The notes: generated by a model from the letters alone, not told the origin. Positions 35,010-43,065 are shown, counted from the first letter of the stretch. The stretch is 64,000 bases of DNA from Hydrogenophaga sp. (GCA_016741995.1 JACVCO010000003.1:1-64000); one strand, 5' to 3'. Made by a program: numbers and translations.

Positions 35010-35107
35010 TGCTGAAAAACCTTTCGGCAAGCGGGTGTCGATGGCGCCGCACGCGGTGCCGTGCCGTCGTGCGTCCGTTCTTTCAACGCCACAAGCACGA
35101 AGGACCC

Positions 35108-35686
35108 ATGAAAAAAGCCATCCAAGTGACCACCGTTGCCGCCGCCCTTGCCCTCGTCGCCGTGGGCGCGCACGCGCAATCCACGTCATCCAGCTTCCCG
35201 TCGCCATCGCGGCTGTACGGCAGCATCGGGTACGAGTCGATCGACATCACCACCACGGACGGAACCAATCAGGCCAGGTCCGAACCGGGCGTGCTCATGG
35301 GCACGATCGGCTACCAGCTGCACCCCAACCTTGCTGTCGAAGGCGTGGTCGGTGGCACCGTGAAGAAGGACGATGTTCGCCTCAACGGCTTGAACACCGG
35401 CATCGATGGCAGCATCGACAGCACCTACGGCGTATTCGTCAAACCCTCGGTGAACCTCACCGACCGCTTCAGCGTGTTCGGCCGCGTGGGCTACGTCCAC
35501 ACCAAGGCCAGCCTGTCATCGGGCAGCGTCAGCGTGAGCGAGAGCGGCGAAGACACCGCCTATGGCCTGGGCGCCTCCTACGCCCTCACGCCCAACTCCT
35601 ACGTGCAGGCCAACTGGACGCAGTACTACGACCGCGACGGCGTGGAAGCCAAAGGCTGGGGCGTGGCCTACGGGCTGCGGTTCTGA
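35108..35686 (+). CDS. OmpA-like beta-barrel outer-membrane protein
   Basis: 192 residues. Signal peptide ends AHA-QST; the mature part has alternating strands (LYGSIGYESIDI, FSVFGRVGYVHTKAS, SYALTPNSYVQANWTQYY) and ends GWGVAYGLRF with the C-terminal Phe needed for barrel assembly. Fits the eight-stranded OmpA_membrane/OMP_b-brl family. ATG 35108 has AAGGA at good spacing. Function unknown; often stress or adhesion related. Confidence 0.88.
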   Translation: MKKAIQVTTVAAALALVAVGAHAQSTSSSFPSPSRLYGSIGYESIDITTTDGTNQARSEPGVLMGTIGYQLHPNLAVEGVVGGTVKKDDVRLNGLNTGIDGSIDSTYGVFVKPSVNLTDRFSVFGRVGYVHTKASLSSGSVSVSESGEDTAYGLGASYALTPNSYVQANWTQYYDRDGVEAKGWGVAYGLRF

Positions 35687-35700
35687 CCATGTGAACCCTC

Positions 35701-35722
35701 GGGCCCGGCCGATGCCGGGCCC
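35701..35722. terminator. Strong hairpin between convergent genes
   Basis: Perfect 9-bp stem GGGCCCGGC/GCCGGGCCC with loop CGAT between the barrel gene and the ArsR gene. No T-run on either side; likely a two-way transcription stop. Confidence 0.45.
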
Positions 35723-35736
35723 CGGGTACTCGCCGA

Positions 35737-36081
35737 TCAGCCCGGCTCGTCGTCGAGCAATTCGCCCAGGCGGTCGAGCCGCTTCTCCCACAGCGCGCGC
35801 CGATCCTCGATCCAGCGCTGCGCCACCATCAGGCCTTCGGGCGCCAGGCTGCAGGTGCGTGTGCGGCCGGTTTTCTCGCTGTGCACCAACCCGCTCTCCT
35901 CCAGCACGCTGACGTGCTGGATCACCGCCGTCAACGTGATGCCCAGCGCCTCCTGCAACTGCTTCGCGGCCAGCGGCCGGCGGCACAGGTGCTCCAGCAT
36001 GGCGCGGCGCGTCGGGTCACCCAGCGCGCGAAACACGCGCTCCGGCGTCGGTCGGGTGCGTCGCCGCGCTTCAGCTGGCAA
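35737..36081 (-). CDS. ArsR-family helix-turn-helix regulator
   Basis: 114 residues with winged helix: FRALGDPTRRAMLEHLCRRP, KQLQEALGITLTAVIQHVSVLEESGLV. Metal-binding cysteines of ArsR/SmtB (CVC) are missing, as in the subgroup paired with SRPBCC/AHSA1 proteins. It overlaps the upstream SRPBCC gene by 11 nt and should autoregulate through the double operator ahead of that gene. Confidence 0.9.
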   Translation of the reverse strand: MPAEARRRTRPTPERVFRALGDPTRRAMLEHLCRRPLAAKQLQEALGITLTAVIQHVSVLEESGLVHSEKTGRTRTCSLAPEGLMVAQRWIEDRRALWEKRLDRLGELLDDEPG

Positions 36082-36553
36082 GGCCGATCTCCCGTTCCAG
36101 CGCGTTCAACAACTCGCGTGTGCCGTGCTCGCGCTGCGATGCGTTGTCGGTGCCGTCAAGAAACGCGATCTGCTCGGTGAGCAAGAGCAAGGTTCCACCA
36201 CCCGCCGCTGGCAGGAACTCGATCGTCTGCTGTGACGAGGAAAAGCGTTTGCCCTCGGTGTCCATCGTGTAAGCGATGACGATCCGCTTGCCAGGCACGA
36301 TGTCGAGGTACCGCACGTCGTTGCCCATCAGCACCCCACCCTGGAAGCGGAAGCGCCAGCTCTCGCTTCCCCCCACCGCGAAGTTCATCTCGAACTTCTC
36401 GATCGTCCAGCCCTCGTCATCGCCCCCCATCCAGCGCCGTTTCTTCGCCGGATCGGAGAAGGCGGCGAACACCTTTTCGGGGCGGTGCGCGTAGCGGCGC
36501 TCGATGACAAACGTGCTGTGCCTGATCGTGCTGTGTTCCATGGCGTGCTCCAT
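36071..36553 (-). CDS. SRPBCC/AHSA1-domain protein
   Basis: 160 residues. Typical start IERRYAHRPEKVFAAFSDPAKKRRWMGGDDEG and a START-like ligand cavity domain to the end (TEQIAFLDG). Commonly paired with ArsR regulators; ligand unknown. ATG 36553 abuts the operator; ATG 36541 (four codons in) is an alternative that leaves more leader. Confidence 0.88.
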   Translation of the reverse strand: MEHAMEHSTIRHSTFVIERRYAHRPEKVFAAFSDPAKKRRWMGGDDEGWTIEKFEMNFAVGGSESWRFRFQGGVLMGNDVRYLDIVPGKRIVIAYTMDTEGKRFSSSQQTIEFLPAAGGGTLLLLTEQIAFLDGTDNASQREHGTRELLNALEREIGLAS

Positions 36554-36614
36554 AGTGAAGTTGATGCTTCACTTTAAAGGCGCCTTTTTAAAAGTCAAGC
36601 ATTGACTTCACTAT
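36552..36614. promoter_or_regulatory. Double ArsR operator in mirror orientation
   Basis: Two 24-bp sites (36552-36575 and 36591-36614) are reverse complements of each other at 21 of 24 positions. Each has AGTGAAG/CTTCACT-type arms around a 6-nt centre (first: 36554-36560 and 36567-36573). The palindrome AAAGGCGCCTTT lies between them. Confidence 0.65.
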
Positions 36615-36652
36615 CAGGACGAACGGCGCCGCAAAGCCGAGTCCGGAAAAGA

Positions 36653-36680
36653 AAAAAGCCCGACGGATGTCGGGCTTTTT
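36653..36680. terminator. Rho-independent terminator
   Basis: AAAAAGCCCGAC-GGAT-GTCGGGCTTTTT: a 12-bp stem with A-tract and T-tract, usable on both strands. It sits just outside the left end of the tRNA-His island and downstream of the HNH gene on the minus strand. Confidence 0.85.
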
Positions 36681-36694
36681 CAAGGGGATGCGGC

Positions 36695-36710
36695 GGGGCG
36701 GCTGATGGGA
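36695..36710. repeat. Putative left attachment repeat
   Basis: GGGGCGGCTGATGGGA, identical at 15 of 16 positions to the last bases of the tRNA-His gene at 40942-40957, same orientation. It directly follows the terminator at 36653-36680. Confidence 0.6.
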
Positions 36711-36820
36711 GACCATTGGCCACCGGAGAGCCCCGTGCGTTTTCGCGGCTTTCCGGCCGGTGCGACACGAGTCTGGGGCACAGATGGTGTGACAAGCAGG
36801 CAGGCTGGACAACACAAATT

Positions 36821-37723
36821 TCACTTCGCGACGCAGGGTCTATCAACGCCCGGAGAGCCACTTCCTGCGCGCAGTTGCTCTCGCAACTGAGCCCTATCGG
36901 CGGCATGGTGAGCGCGCCGATGGTCATTCGGACATAGGGCAACCACGTTTGAAATCGAATCAGCCCCACCTTCGCTAAGCGGCACGACATGATGCGTCTC
37001 CAAGTAGACCTGCCCGGCCGCAGTGGTAAAGCCCTTCGCGCCGCAAAGTTCACAAATGCCATTCGCGCGTAGCAAGACGCGCCTCCGGACGTCCGCGCTC
37101 CGCACGAAAACCGTGCCCTCCACAACCCGCTTCTCAGGTGCTCGCTCGCCATCGTCCGACGGCGTTGAAAACTGGTCAACAAACACCATAGCCGGCACGC
37201 CTCTCGTCAGTATTACTTCGCCTGTCGACCAGTCGTAGTGCGTCACGGCCCATGGCACCGGGTCCAGCATGCGCTTGTGCACCCGAGACGCCTCGTCGTC
37301 CCCTGCCTCAATGTCACGCTCATCCCCCTCGCAGACGATGACACGCACGGGAAGCCGCTTACGAGCCGCCAATTGGATAGCGCCATCCATCTTCAGGGCG
37401 CGCTTCTCCCAGACCGCCTTGGCCTCTCCTTTCCGCCAAGGGTCATCGCGTAGTCGCACGATTCGGTGCGCGAACGCACGCATGTTCAGAGCGTCTTCCA
37501 CGACGCCATCCCGCTCTTTCATACCTCCATGCCACAGATTCAGTACTACCAAGTTGTCTGAATCTACGAAGGACCACTCATAGCAGTACTTGGGGTTTGA
37601 AGCCGCGTGCTCGGCTCCTCGCTTGAAGTTCCCCCAATCTGCAACGTCTATGCCCGCCTCCTTAACCAAGTCATAGACCAGTTGACGTGCCCGTGGGGTG
37701 ATTTCCTGAAGTTGGGTGCTCAT
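36821..37723 (-). CDS. HNH endonuclease family protein
   Basis: 300 residues. The C-terminal HNH fold (about 225-275) has the zinc cysteines CELCGAKGF and LCPNDHRRAHH and the catalytic pair in ETHHVVPLSEGG, with SNVVALC, complete as in McrA-like nucleases. The N-terminal 220 residues form a separate domain not recognised by me, with WGNFKRGAEHA and a middle acidic region. Such two-part HNH proteins are often orphan restriction or defence nucleases. Sits inside the tRNA-His island; no methyltransferase is nearby. Confidence 0.85.
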   Translation of the reverse strand: MSTQLQEITPRARQLVYDLVKEAGIDVADWGNFKRGAEHAASNPKYCYEWSFVDSDNLVVLNLWHGGMKERDGVVEDALNMRAFAHRIVRLRDDPWRKGEAKAVWEKRALKMDGAIQLAARKRLPVRVIVCEGDERDIEAGDDEASRVHKRMLDPVPWAVTHYDWSTGEVILTRGVPAMVFVDQFSTPSDDGERAPEKRVVEGTVFVRSADVRRRVLLRANGICELCGAKGFTTAAGQVYLETHHVVPLSEGGADSISNVVALCPNDHRRAHHAADRAQLREQLRAGSGSPGVDRPCVAK

Positions 37724-37849
37724 TCGTGGATATCTCTGTTGTAGGAAACAGTCCTAACCAAGGCGTGCATTGGCGTTGCTTGCGACAGTCAAGCCACCTT
37801 TGCTATCCAGCGGCCTGCTTGCAAGCACTTTCTTGCGGTCCCGCCCCAA

Positions 37850-38278
37850 GTGGCTTGCACCGCTGTTGGCGAGCTGGGCCGACATTGCGACGAACGCTGG
37901 CTGACGCTACCGCCCGACCCAGAACGGCGCCTGTGGCTGGTGCTCGACGAACTGGCCGCGCTCGGCAATGGTGAAAGCCTCTATGAGCTGATCGGGCGCG
38001 CGCTGGGGCGACATCTGGATAGGGCTGCCGGCCTGCCTCCGTCCGCAGTACCTTACGCAGCCCGGCACACCTTTGCAACCATGGTGGGCAACATGGAGGG
38101 AGTAAAGGACCACGCGCTTAAGCGGTACATCGGCCACAAACCCGAAAACATGACCGACAAGCATTACCGGGGTGTTCGGGCAGAAGACCTCTTTGCGGTG
38201 GCGAGCAAAGTAGCTCTTCCACCACGAGCAGAGAAGAGGATGCGAGAGGAGCTATCTCTTACGGCGAAGAGCTTCTAA
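37850..38278 (+). pseudogene. Integrase C-terminus joined to a TraD-like fragment (remnant)
   Basis: 142-codon open frame with two unrelated parts. Residues about 20-38 (DPERRLWLVLDELAALG) match the Walker B region of TraD-type conjugation coupling proteins. From about residue 40, the sequence is the C-terminal catalytic part of a tyrosine recombinase: AARHTFATM holds the Arg-His box, YIGHKPENMTDKHYRGV holds the second His and the nucleophile Tyr. The N-terminal two-thirds of both proteins is missing. Best read as a deletion fusion left in the island. Confidence 0.65.
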
Positions 38279-39377
38279 AGCCCATTTTGTGACGTATAGC
38301 GCGGGCCACTCCGTCGAGTCCTGGAAAGAGAGTTGCCGCGGTGAGTCCCATAAACGCCAAGTCCTCTAGCGCTTGGAAAGCGACAAGCGCTGGGACATCC
38401 ACCGCATATGCGAGGCGTGTCTGCGCGTGCTCTTCCGCGTGTCGAATAAAGCCCTCCAGGTCACCGATGTTCGTTACGAGGAATTGCCCCTGTTGCGCCT
38501 GCAGCCGTGGATTCAAACGAGGAGAAACGGCAAGGAAGTTGAGGTAAGGCTGTAGTCGAGGGACATTCACTATTCGAGGAGATGAGCTACTCACAAACTC
38601 TCGAGTGAGCGCGTACAAACGCACCTTCACAGAGTCAATTTTTTCTCGGTGTTTTTCGAGAGCATCAGAAAACGCAAAGAAGGCGGCCACATAAGGCGAG
38701 GCGGTCCAATCAAGCATCGGTGTCGGAAGGCCGTGATGTTGAGCCAAGCCCAAGCAAGTCGCATAGTCAACAGCATTCCCCAAGTCCAATCGAGTTCCAA
38801 GAATCGCTTCAGCCATAGCCGCAAAGTGAGCGAGCTCTTCGAAGCAATAACGATCAACTCTATGACGGCCCGCTCTTGAAAGCGTGGTTCTCAGGGCGTA
38901 CTCAGTGCTTCCGTGACCTCGAAAGAGGGAGCAGCCGTAAACTGCGCGTGCCTTCTCCATCCAAGACTTCAGGTCGCCCCACGTGGAGCATTCCTCGGCT
39001 TGAACGCGCTTCACGCCGTCAATCAAGGGGCCAAACTTGACTTGGTGTGGCGAACCGTCCTTGTGCGTCCAGTGTCCTTGGTAGAAACCATCAGCAGCGC
39101 TAACCAACACCTTTAGGTTTTTGCTGAATTCAAGCTCCTCATCAGTGAGCACTTGCGGCGCATACACTCCCCCGTCACTTCCTTCGTAAAACACTGTTGA
39201 GGGCTCGAGCTGCAGTCCTGCCGATGACATCTTTGCCGTAAACAGGCACCCGTAAGACTTAACCCCGCCACCCCACACATGAATCATGACCTCAAGAGGT
39301 GAGTCTTGATCTATGCAAAGCATCGCATGAGCTTCCCCTTGTTCAGTTTCTATCTTTCCAAACTGCTGCAGGTGCAT
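38259..39377 (-). CDS. FRG-domain protein
   Basis: 372 residues. The FRG domain (PF08867) begins at about residue 150 with LFRGHGSTEYALRTTLSR, followed by QHHGLPTPMLDWTASPYVAAFFAF, another typical FRG segment. The N-terminal 150 residues form a separate, beta-rich-looking domain. FRG proteins are found in prophages and defence islands; the biochemical role is unknown. ATG 39377 has GGAGGGG just upstream. Stops 20 bp inside the end of the integrase remnant (convergent). Confidence 0.82.
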   Translation of the reverse strand: MHLQQFGKIETEQGEAHAMLCIDQDSPLEVMIHVWGGGVKSYGCLFTAKMSSAGLQLEPSTVFYEGSDGGVYAPQVLTDEELEFSKNLKVLVSAADGFYQGHWTHKDGSPHQVKFGPLIDGVKRVQAEECSTWGDLKSWMEKARAVYGCSLFRGHGSTEYALRTTLSRAGRHRVDRYCFEELAHFAAMAEAILGTRLDLGNAVDYATCLGLAQHHGLPTPMLDWTASPYVAAFFAFSDALEKHREKIDSVKVRLYALTREFVSSSSPRIVNVPRLQPYLNFLAVSPRLNPRLQAQQGQFLVTNIGDLEGFIRHAEEHAQTRLAYAVDVPALVAFQALEDLAFMGLTAATLFPGLDGVARAIRHKMGFRSSSP

Positions 39378-39626
39378 GTGCCCCTCCGATTGATGAATCC
39401 GAGTATCGAAGCAAAATCTCAACGCAAATCAGATAGCCCCCCGTCGGCCGTCTTGGCAATTCCCGTCAAGGCCTTTAAGCCTTCAACCATCCCGCCTCCT
39501 CTTCGGACTTTAGGTCGTGGCACATCTTCCCCGACTTTTCTAGTAAAAATCTGAGCGGGTATCAGATAAGCCCAAACGACCGTTTCCCCCCGTGGGGGTA
39601 CCTTCTGCCAACCACGCGGCCACCGC

Positions 39627-40096
39627 TCACTGCAGCCGCTGAATCACCCGCTGCAACTGCACGAGGCCCCACTGACTGCCCTGTGCGGTCCTGATGCCAG
39701 CCGCGTTCATTGCCTCAACCATCTCTCTTTGCTTCATGCCCCGGGCCTCGTAGGCCCTGATGGTGGGCTGTCCATCTCGGCCTCCAGGTCCTTGAGCGAG
39801 TGCCAGTTCTGACTACCCCGTCGCATCATGATTTCGCCGGTCGCACGGTCCACTCGCGTCTCGAACCCCTGCTGGTGATAGATGCTCATGTCAGCGGCGA
39901 GCGCCTGCTGGATCTTGAACTCCTTCGCCATCTCGCGGAAGACGTTGGACTGGCCTTTGATGGCGACCTCTTGGATGGCCTCGGCGAGCCGTGGGTGGCC
40001 CTGGGCGCGGAACTGGTCCCACAGCCCTTCCACTTGCTCACGGGTCACGCCAACGGACTTCACGAGGTCCCGCGCGATGCTCTCGGCGTCCCGCAT
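39627..40096 (-). pseudogene. Frameshifted gene with resolvase-like C-terminal part
   Basis: The open part (39734-40096) encodes 120 residues (MRDAESIARDLVKS...) and closes soon after LKDLEAEM. Shifting by -1 at about 39770 restores DGQPTIRAYEARGMKQREM, AMNAAGIRTAQG and QLQRVIQRLQ, ending at TGA 39627. The restored tail resembles the small helix-turn-helix end found in serine recombinases and mobile-element proteins. One base has been lost. Function of the intact ancestor not known. Confidence 0.6.
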
Positions 40097-40342
40097 CGTC
40101 GTCGAGAGCAGCAGCGACGGTGGCTCAACGTGGGGTCAAGGGTGACCCGTGCGTCCTTGCGAGGGCTCCTGGTGGTGGTCTACACGCGGGACCAGGAACA
40201 CCAGTGGCTCACGCATCTGCGCGTGAAGGCCAGCAGGGCCGGCAAAGGGGCCGTGAAGGTGGGATGGTGGCCTTGAGGCTGTAGCAATCTCGCCCCCTCA
40301 AGCTGCAGCGACTAGCATTGCCGCAACTTGAAGGGGGGTGCA

Positions 40343-40816
40343 ATGGAAGAACTATGGAAAACTGTGACCACACCGAGCTGGCTCGTTTCTGTCGTGGTGG
40401 CTGGGGTGTTCGTGAACCTTTTGAGCGCCTTCTTGCAGCGCAAGCTAGAGAAGGCCGGGCTTTCGTTCTCCAAGTGGCGGCGCGACCATTCAGAGAAGAA
40501 GCAGCGGCAGTTTGAAGAACAAGTCCACAGGCTTGTGGCCCGGCCAGAACGAATCCCAAGCGCCTACGCACTAGAAGCGAGATGGCGCGCGCGCGGGCTC
40601 TACGTCCTAGGGACCGGCATATTGACCTGGATTCTGGTCGTGTCCATCGCGCCGCTGGACACGTTCGGTTGGCTCAGAAGCGTCATGGTGGTTCTTGCAG
40701 CGCTGGGATTGCTTGTGTCAACCAGACTAGACACAGCAGCCGATCAACTGTCTGACGCGATAGCAGAGGCACAAAAGCAGCTTGACCAGATTGCCGACCT
40801 CGACGTGCCGCCGTAA
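40343..40816 (+). CDS. Hypothetical island membrane protein
   Basis: 157 residues, three membrane segments (about 13-31, 88-108, 114-132) with a basic, coiled-coil-like linker (RKLEKAGLSFSKWRRDHSEKKQRQ) and a C-terminal helical tail (DAIAEAQKQLDQIADL). ATG 40343 follows AAGGGGGG. Its AT-richer codon use differs from the core genes. It lies between the frameshifted gene and the iterons at the right end of the island. No family recognised. Confidence 0.7.
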   Translation: MEELWKTVTTPSWLVSVVVAGVFVNLLSAFLQRKLEKAGLSFSKWRRDHSEKKQRQFEEQVHRLVARPERIPSAYALEARWRARGLYVLGTGILTWILVVSIAPLDTFGWLRSVMVVLAALGLLVSTRLDTAADQLSDAIAEAQKQLDQIADLDVPP

Positions 40817-40843
40817 CTCAGCGCGCCGGCGCGCCGCTTCATC

Positions 40844-40878
40844 GATGTACCCATGATGTACCCATGCGATGTACCCAT
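40844..40878. repeat. Three tandem 11-bp iterons beside tRNA-His
   Basis: GATGTACCCAT at 40844-40854, 40855-40865 and 40868-40878 (third after 2 extra bases). Short direct repeats next to an att site are typical of integrase arm-binding sites. Confidence 0.6.
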
Positions 40879-40892
40879 GCCAGAAACAGAAA

Positions 40893-40930
40893 ACCCCTGG
40901 AGGCCTTGATTTACAAGGGTTTCCAGGGGT
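40893..40930. repeat. Nested inverted repeat next to the tRNA
   Basis: Outer arms ACCCCTGGA/TCCAGGGGT (40893-40901, 40922-40930) and inner arms CCTTG/CAAGG around ATTTA (40904-40918). A 38-bp interrupted hairpin just downstream of the tRNA 3' end; could be a tRNA terminator or part of the recombination site. Confidence 0.5.
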
Positions 40931-40940
40931 CGTCAATTTT

Positions 40941-41017
40941 TGGGGTGGCTGATGGGACTCGAACCCACGACAACAGGAATCACAATCCTGGACTCTACCA
41001 ACTGAGCTACAGCCACC
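40941..41017 (-). tRNA. tRNA-His (GTG)
   Basis: 77 nt including encoded CCA. Clover-leaf is intact: acceptor GGTGGCT/AGCCACC with the extra G-1 paired to C73 (unique to tRNA-His), D-arm GCTCAGTTGGTAGAG, anticodon loop TTGTGAT (GTG at 40981-40983), T-arm GTGGGTTCGAGTCCCAT. Its 3' end is duplicated at 36695-36710. Confidence 0.97.
40942..40957. repeat. Putative right attachment repeat (tRNA-His 3' end)
   Basis: GGGGTGGCTGATGGGA covers the acceptor arm and start of the T-arm of tRNA-His; 15 of 16 match the left repeat at 36695-36710. Confidence 0.6.
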
Positions 41018-41054
41018 GCGAGCCGCGCATTATAGCGCCCGCCGCGACGCGCTC

Positions 41055-42983
41055 TCAGCGTTGGGCCACCGGCGCCGCATTGGCGGCCGGGCGCGGCACC
41101 AGGATGCGCGCCTTGAAGCGCTCCTTCAGCGTCTCGTAGTAGGCCTCGCTTTCGGCCGAGGACCACCACTGGTTCACCTGCTGCGCTTCTTGCGCCAGGC
41201 GCTGCGAAGGCACCTCGCCGCGCGGCAGCACCTTGGTGACCTGCAACACCGCGTGACCCTGGTCGCCGAGCGACACACCCACCCAGGCCGGGAGGGCCTT
41301 GGGGTCGGCGGCCAATGCGGCGTCGAGCACGCGCGGATCGAGGTTCTGCGCCGCTTCGCGCGATACCGTGGCTGCGGCGCCGAGGGCGGACGCATCCGCA
41401 CCGCCACGCCAGGCCGCGAGCTGTTTCTCGGCCTCTTCGCGCGCGAGTTCGTTGGCACGTTGCGCCACCAGGCGCTGGCGCACCTGCTCGCGCACCTCGG
41501 CGAGTGCCTGGGTGTGCGCAGGGCGGTGTTCGACGATGCGCGCGGCCGCGAGCTGGTTGTTGCCCAGTTCGATGGATTCGGTGTTGCGCTTGCTGGCGAT
41601 GGCCTCCGGCGCGAACAGCGCCTCCAGCAGGCGGGGGTTGGCCAGCACCCCGGTCTGGCCTGGCACCGGCGTGCGCAGCACGCCCTTGGCGGTCTGCACG
41701 CGCAGCTTGAGGCGCTCGGCCGCGGGTTGCAGACTGTCGGGTTGTTCGTAGACGAGGTTGCCGAAGGTGTCGACCGACTCCGCGAACTGGCGCTGGGCCT
41801 GTTGCTGCCGCAGTTGCGTCTCGATCTGCGCGCGCACCTCGGCGAACGGCTTCACCGGCGGGGCCTTGATGTCGGTGAGGCGAATGATGTGGAAGCCGAA
41901 GTCGGATTCGACGAGATCGGAGACCTGGCCTTTGCTCATCGAGAACACGGCCTGTTCGAACGGCGGCACCATGGCGCCGCGGCCGAAGAAGTCAAGATCG
42001 CCCCCGTTCGCGGCCGACAGGTCGTCCTGCGAGTTGGCCTTGGCCAGCTCGGCGAACTTCGACGGGTCCGCCTTGACCTGCGCAAGCAGCGCTTCGGCCT
42101 TCTTGCGAACCTCGGCCTTCTGCTCGGGCGTGGCACCAGCGGGCACGCTGATCAGGATGTGGCTGGCGCGGCGCTCCTCCGCACCGCTGAGCTGCGCCGC
42201 GTTCTGGTCGTAGTAGCTGCGCAGATCGGCCTCGCTGAACGTGATGCCTTGCTGGATCGCGGCGGCGTCGAGCACGAGGTACTCGATGTCGGCCTGCTCG
42301 GGCGCCTGGAACAGCGCCTGGTTCTGGTTGTAGAAGCTCTCGATGTCGGCATCGCTCGGGGTCACGCGCGCGGCGAAATCGGTGGCAGCGAAGGTCTTCA
42401 CGCGCACTTCGCGCTGCTCGAAGAAGGCATTGAGCATGGGGCGCGCCATGGCGGTGGCCGCAAAGCCCGACGCCTGGACACCCTGCACCACCTGACGCTG
42501 CGAAAGGTCGGCACGCACCGAGGCTTCGAACATCTCGGGCGTCATGCCCTGCCGCGAGAGCAGCAGGCGGTAGCCTTCGATGTCGAGCGAGCCATCGGGC
42601 TTGCGCAGCGAGGCGATGGCCTGGTTCTGCTGCAGTTCGCGCGCGAGGCGCTGGTCGGAGGTGTAGAGGCCGAGCTGGCTGGCGGCGGTGCCCAGCACGC
42701 GCTGGCGCACCAGGCGCTCGAGCGATTCGTAGCGCGCCATGTCGCTGTCGAGCAGCGCCGAGTCGATCGAGGGCAGCATCTCGCGCAGGCGTTGGGCTTC
42801 CTCGCGGTGGGCCTGGTCCCACTCGACACGCTTGATGTCCTTGCCGTCGACCGTGGCCACCACCGCACCGCCTTCGCTGAAGCGCGTGTAGCCCTCGACG
42901 CCGAACAGCACGAAGGACGGGATGATCAGGATCATCAGGAAGCCCATGAGGAACTTCTTGCGATCGCGGATGAGGTCGAACAT
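41055..42983 (-). CDS. ppiD: Periplasmic peptidyl-prolyl isomerase/chaperone PpiD
   Basis: 642 residues, anchored by one N-terminal helix (FLMGFLMILIIPSFVLFGVEG after MFDLIRDRKK). SurA-like N-terminal chaperone domain, then a central PpiC rotamase domain (ASHILISVPAGATPEQ through DFGFHIIRLTDI), and a C-terminal chaperone domain. The rotamase keeps the PpiC fold. Acts on proteins emerging from SecYEG. ATG 42983 is selected over upstream in-frame starts which run into tRNA-Val. Followed by tRNA-His on the same strand. Confidence 0.94.
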   Translation of the reverse strand: MFDLIRDRKKFLMGFLMILIIPSFVLFGVEGYTRFSEGGAVVATVDGKDIKRVEWDQAHREEAQRLREMLPSIDSALLDSDMARYESLERLVRQRVLGTAASQLGLYTSDQRLARELQQNQAIASLRKPDGSLDIEGYRLLLSRQGMTPEMFEASVRADLSQRQVVQGVQASGFAATAMARPMLNAFFEQREVRVKTFAATDFAARVTPSDADIESFYNQNQALFQAPEQADIEYLVLDAAAIQQGITFSEADLRSYYDQNAAQLSGAEERRASHILISVPAGATPEQKAEVRKKAEALLAQVKADPSKFAELAKANSQDDLSAANGGDLDFFGRGAMVPPFEQAVFSMSKGQVSDLVESDFGFHIIRLTDIKAPPVKPFAEVRAQIETQLRQQQAQRQFAESVDTFGNLVYEQPDSLQPAAERLKLRVQTAKGVLRTPVPGQTGVLANPRLLEALFAPEAIASKRNTESIELGNNQLAAARIVEHRPAHTQALAEVREQVRQRLVAQRANELAREEAEKQLAAWRGGADASALGAAATVSREAAQNLDPRVLDAALAADPKALPAWVGVSLGDQGHAVLQVTKVLPRGEVPSQRLAQEAQQVNQWWSSAESEAYYETLKERFKARILVPRPAANAAPVAQR

Positions 42984-43033
42984 GCGAGATACCCTGTGAT
43001 GACCGCGGCCTGCGCCGCTTGCGGTGGAACAAC

Positions 43034-43063
43034 AAAAAAGGCGAACCCTGGTTCGCCTTTTCT
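43034..43063 (-). terminator. Terminator after tRNA-Val
   Basis: Stem AAAAGGCGAAC/GTTCGCCTTTT with loop CAGG on the minus strand followed by T-tract. Ends the hupB/tRNA-Val transcript just before ppiD; symmetrical enough to act on both strands. Confidence 0.8.
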
Positions 43064-43065
43064 TG

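Larger units (their letters stand above)
36695..40957. mobile_element. Small genomic island at tRNA-His
   Basis: About 4.26 kb of accessory genes adjoining the 3' end of tRNA-His, bounded by a 16-bp direct repeat with one mismatch (36695-36710 and 40942-40957). It carries an HNH nuclease, a tyrosine-integrase/TraD mosaic remnant, an FRG-domain protein, a frameshifted gene and a membrane protein, and stretches are visibly less GC-rich than the surroundings. No intact integrase remains, so it is probably fixed. Confidence 0.65.

Noticed and set aside
39306-39554. 82-codon plus-strand frame by the FRG gene
   Set aside because: No ribosome site; overlaps the start of the FRG gene antisense and shows no recognisable feature.
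40864-41139. 91-codon plus-strand frame across tRNA-His
   Set aside because: It reads straight through a tRNA gene and the iterons.
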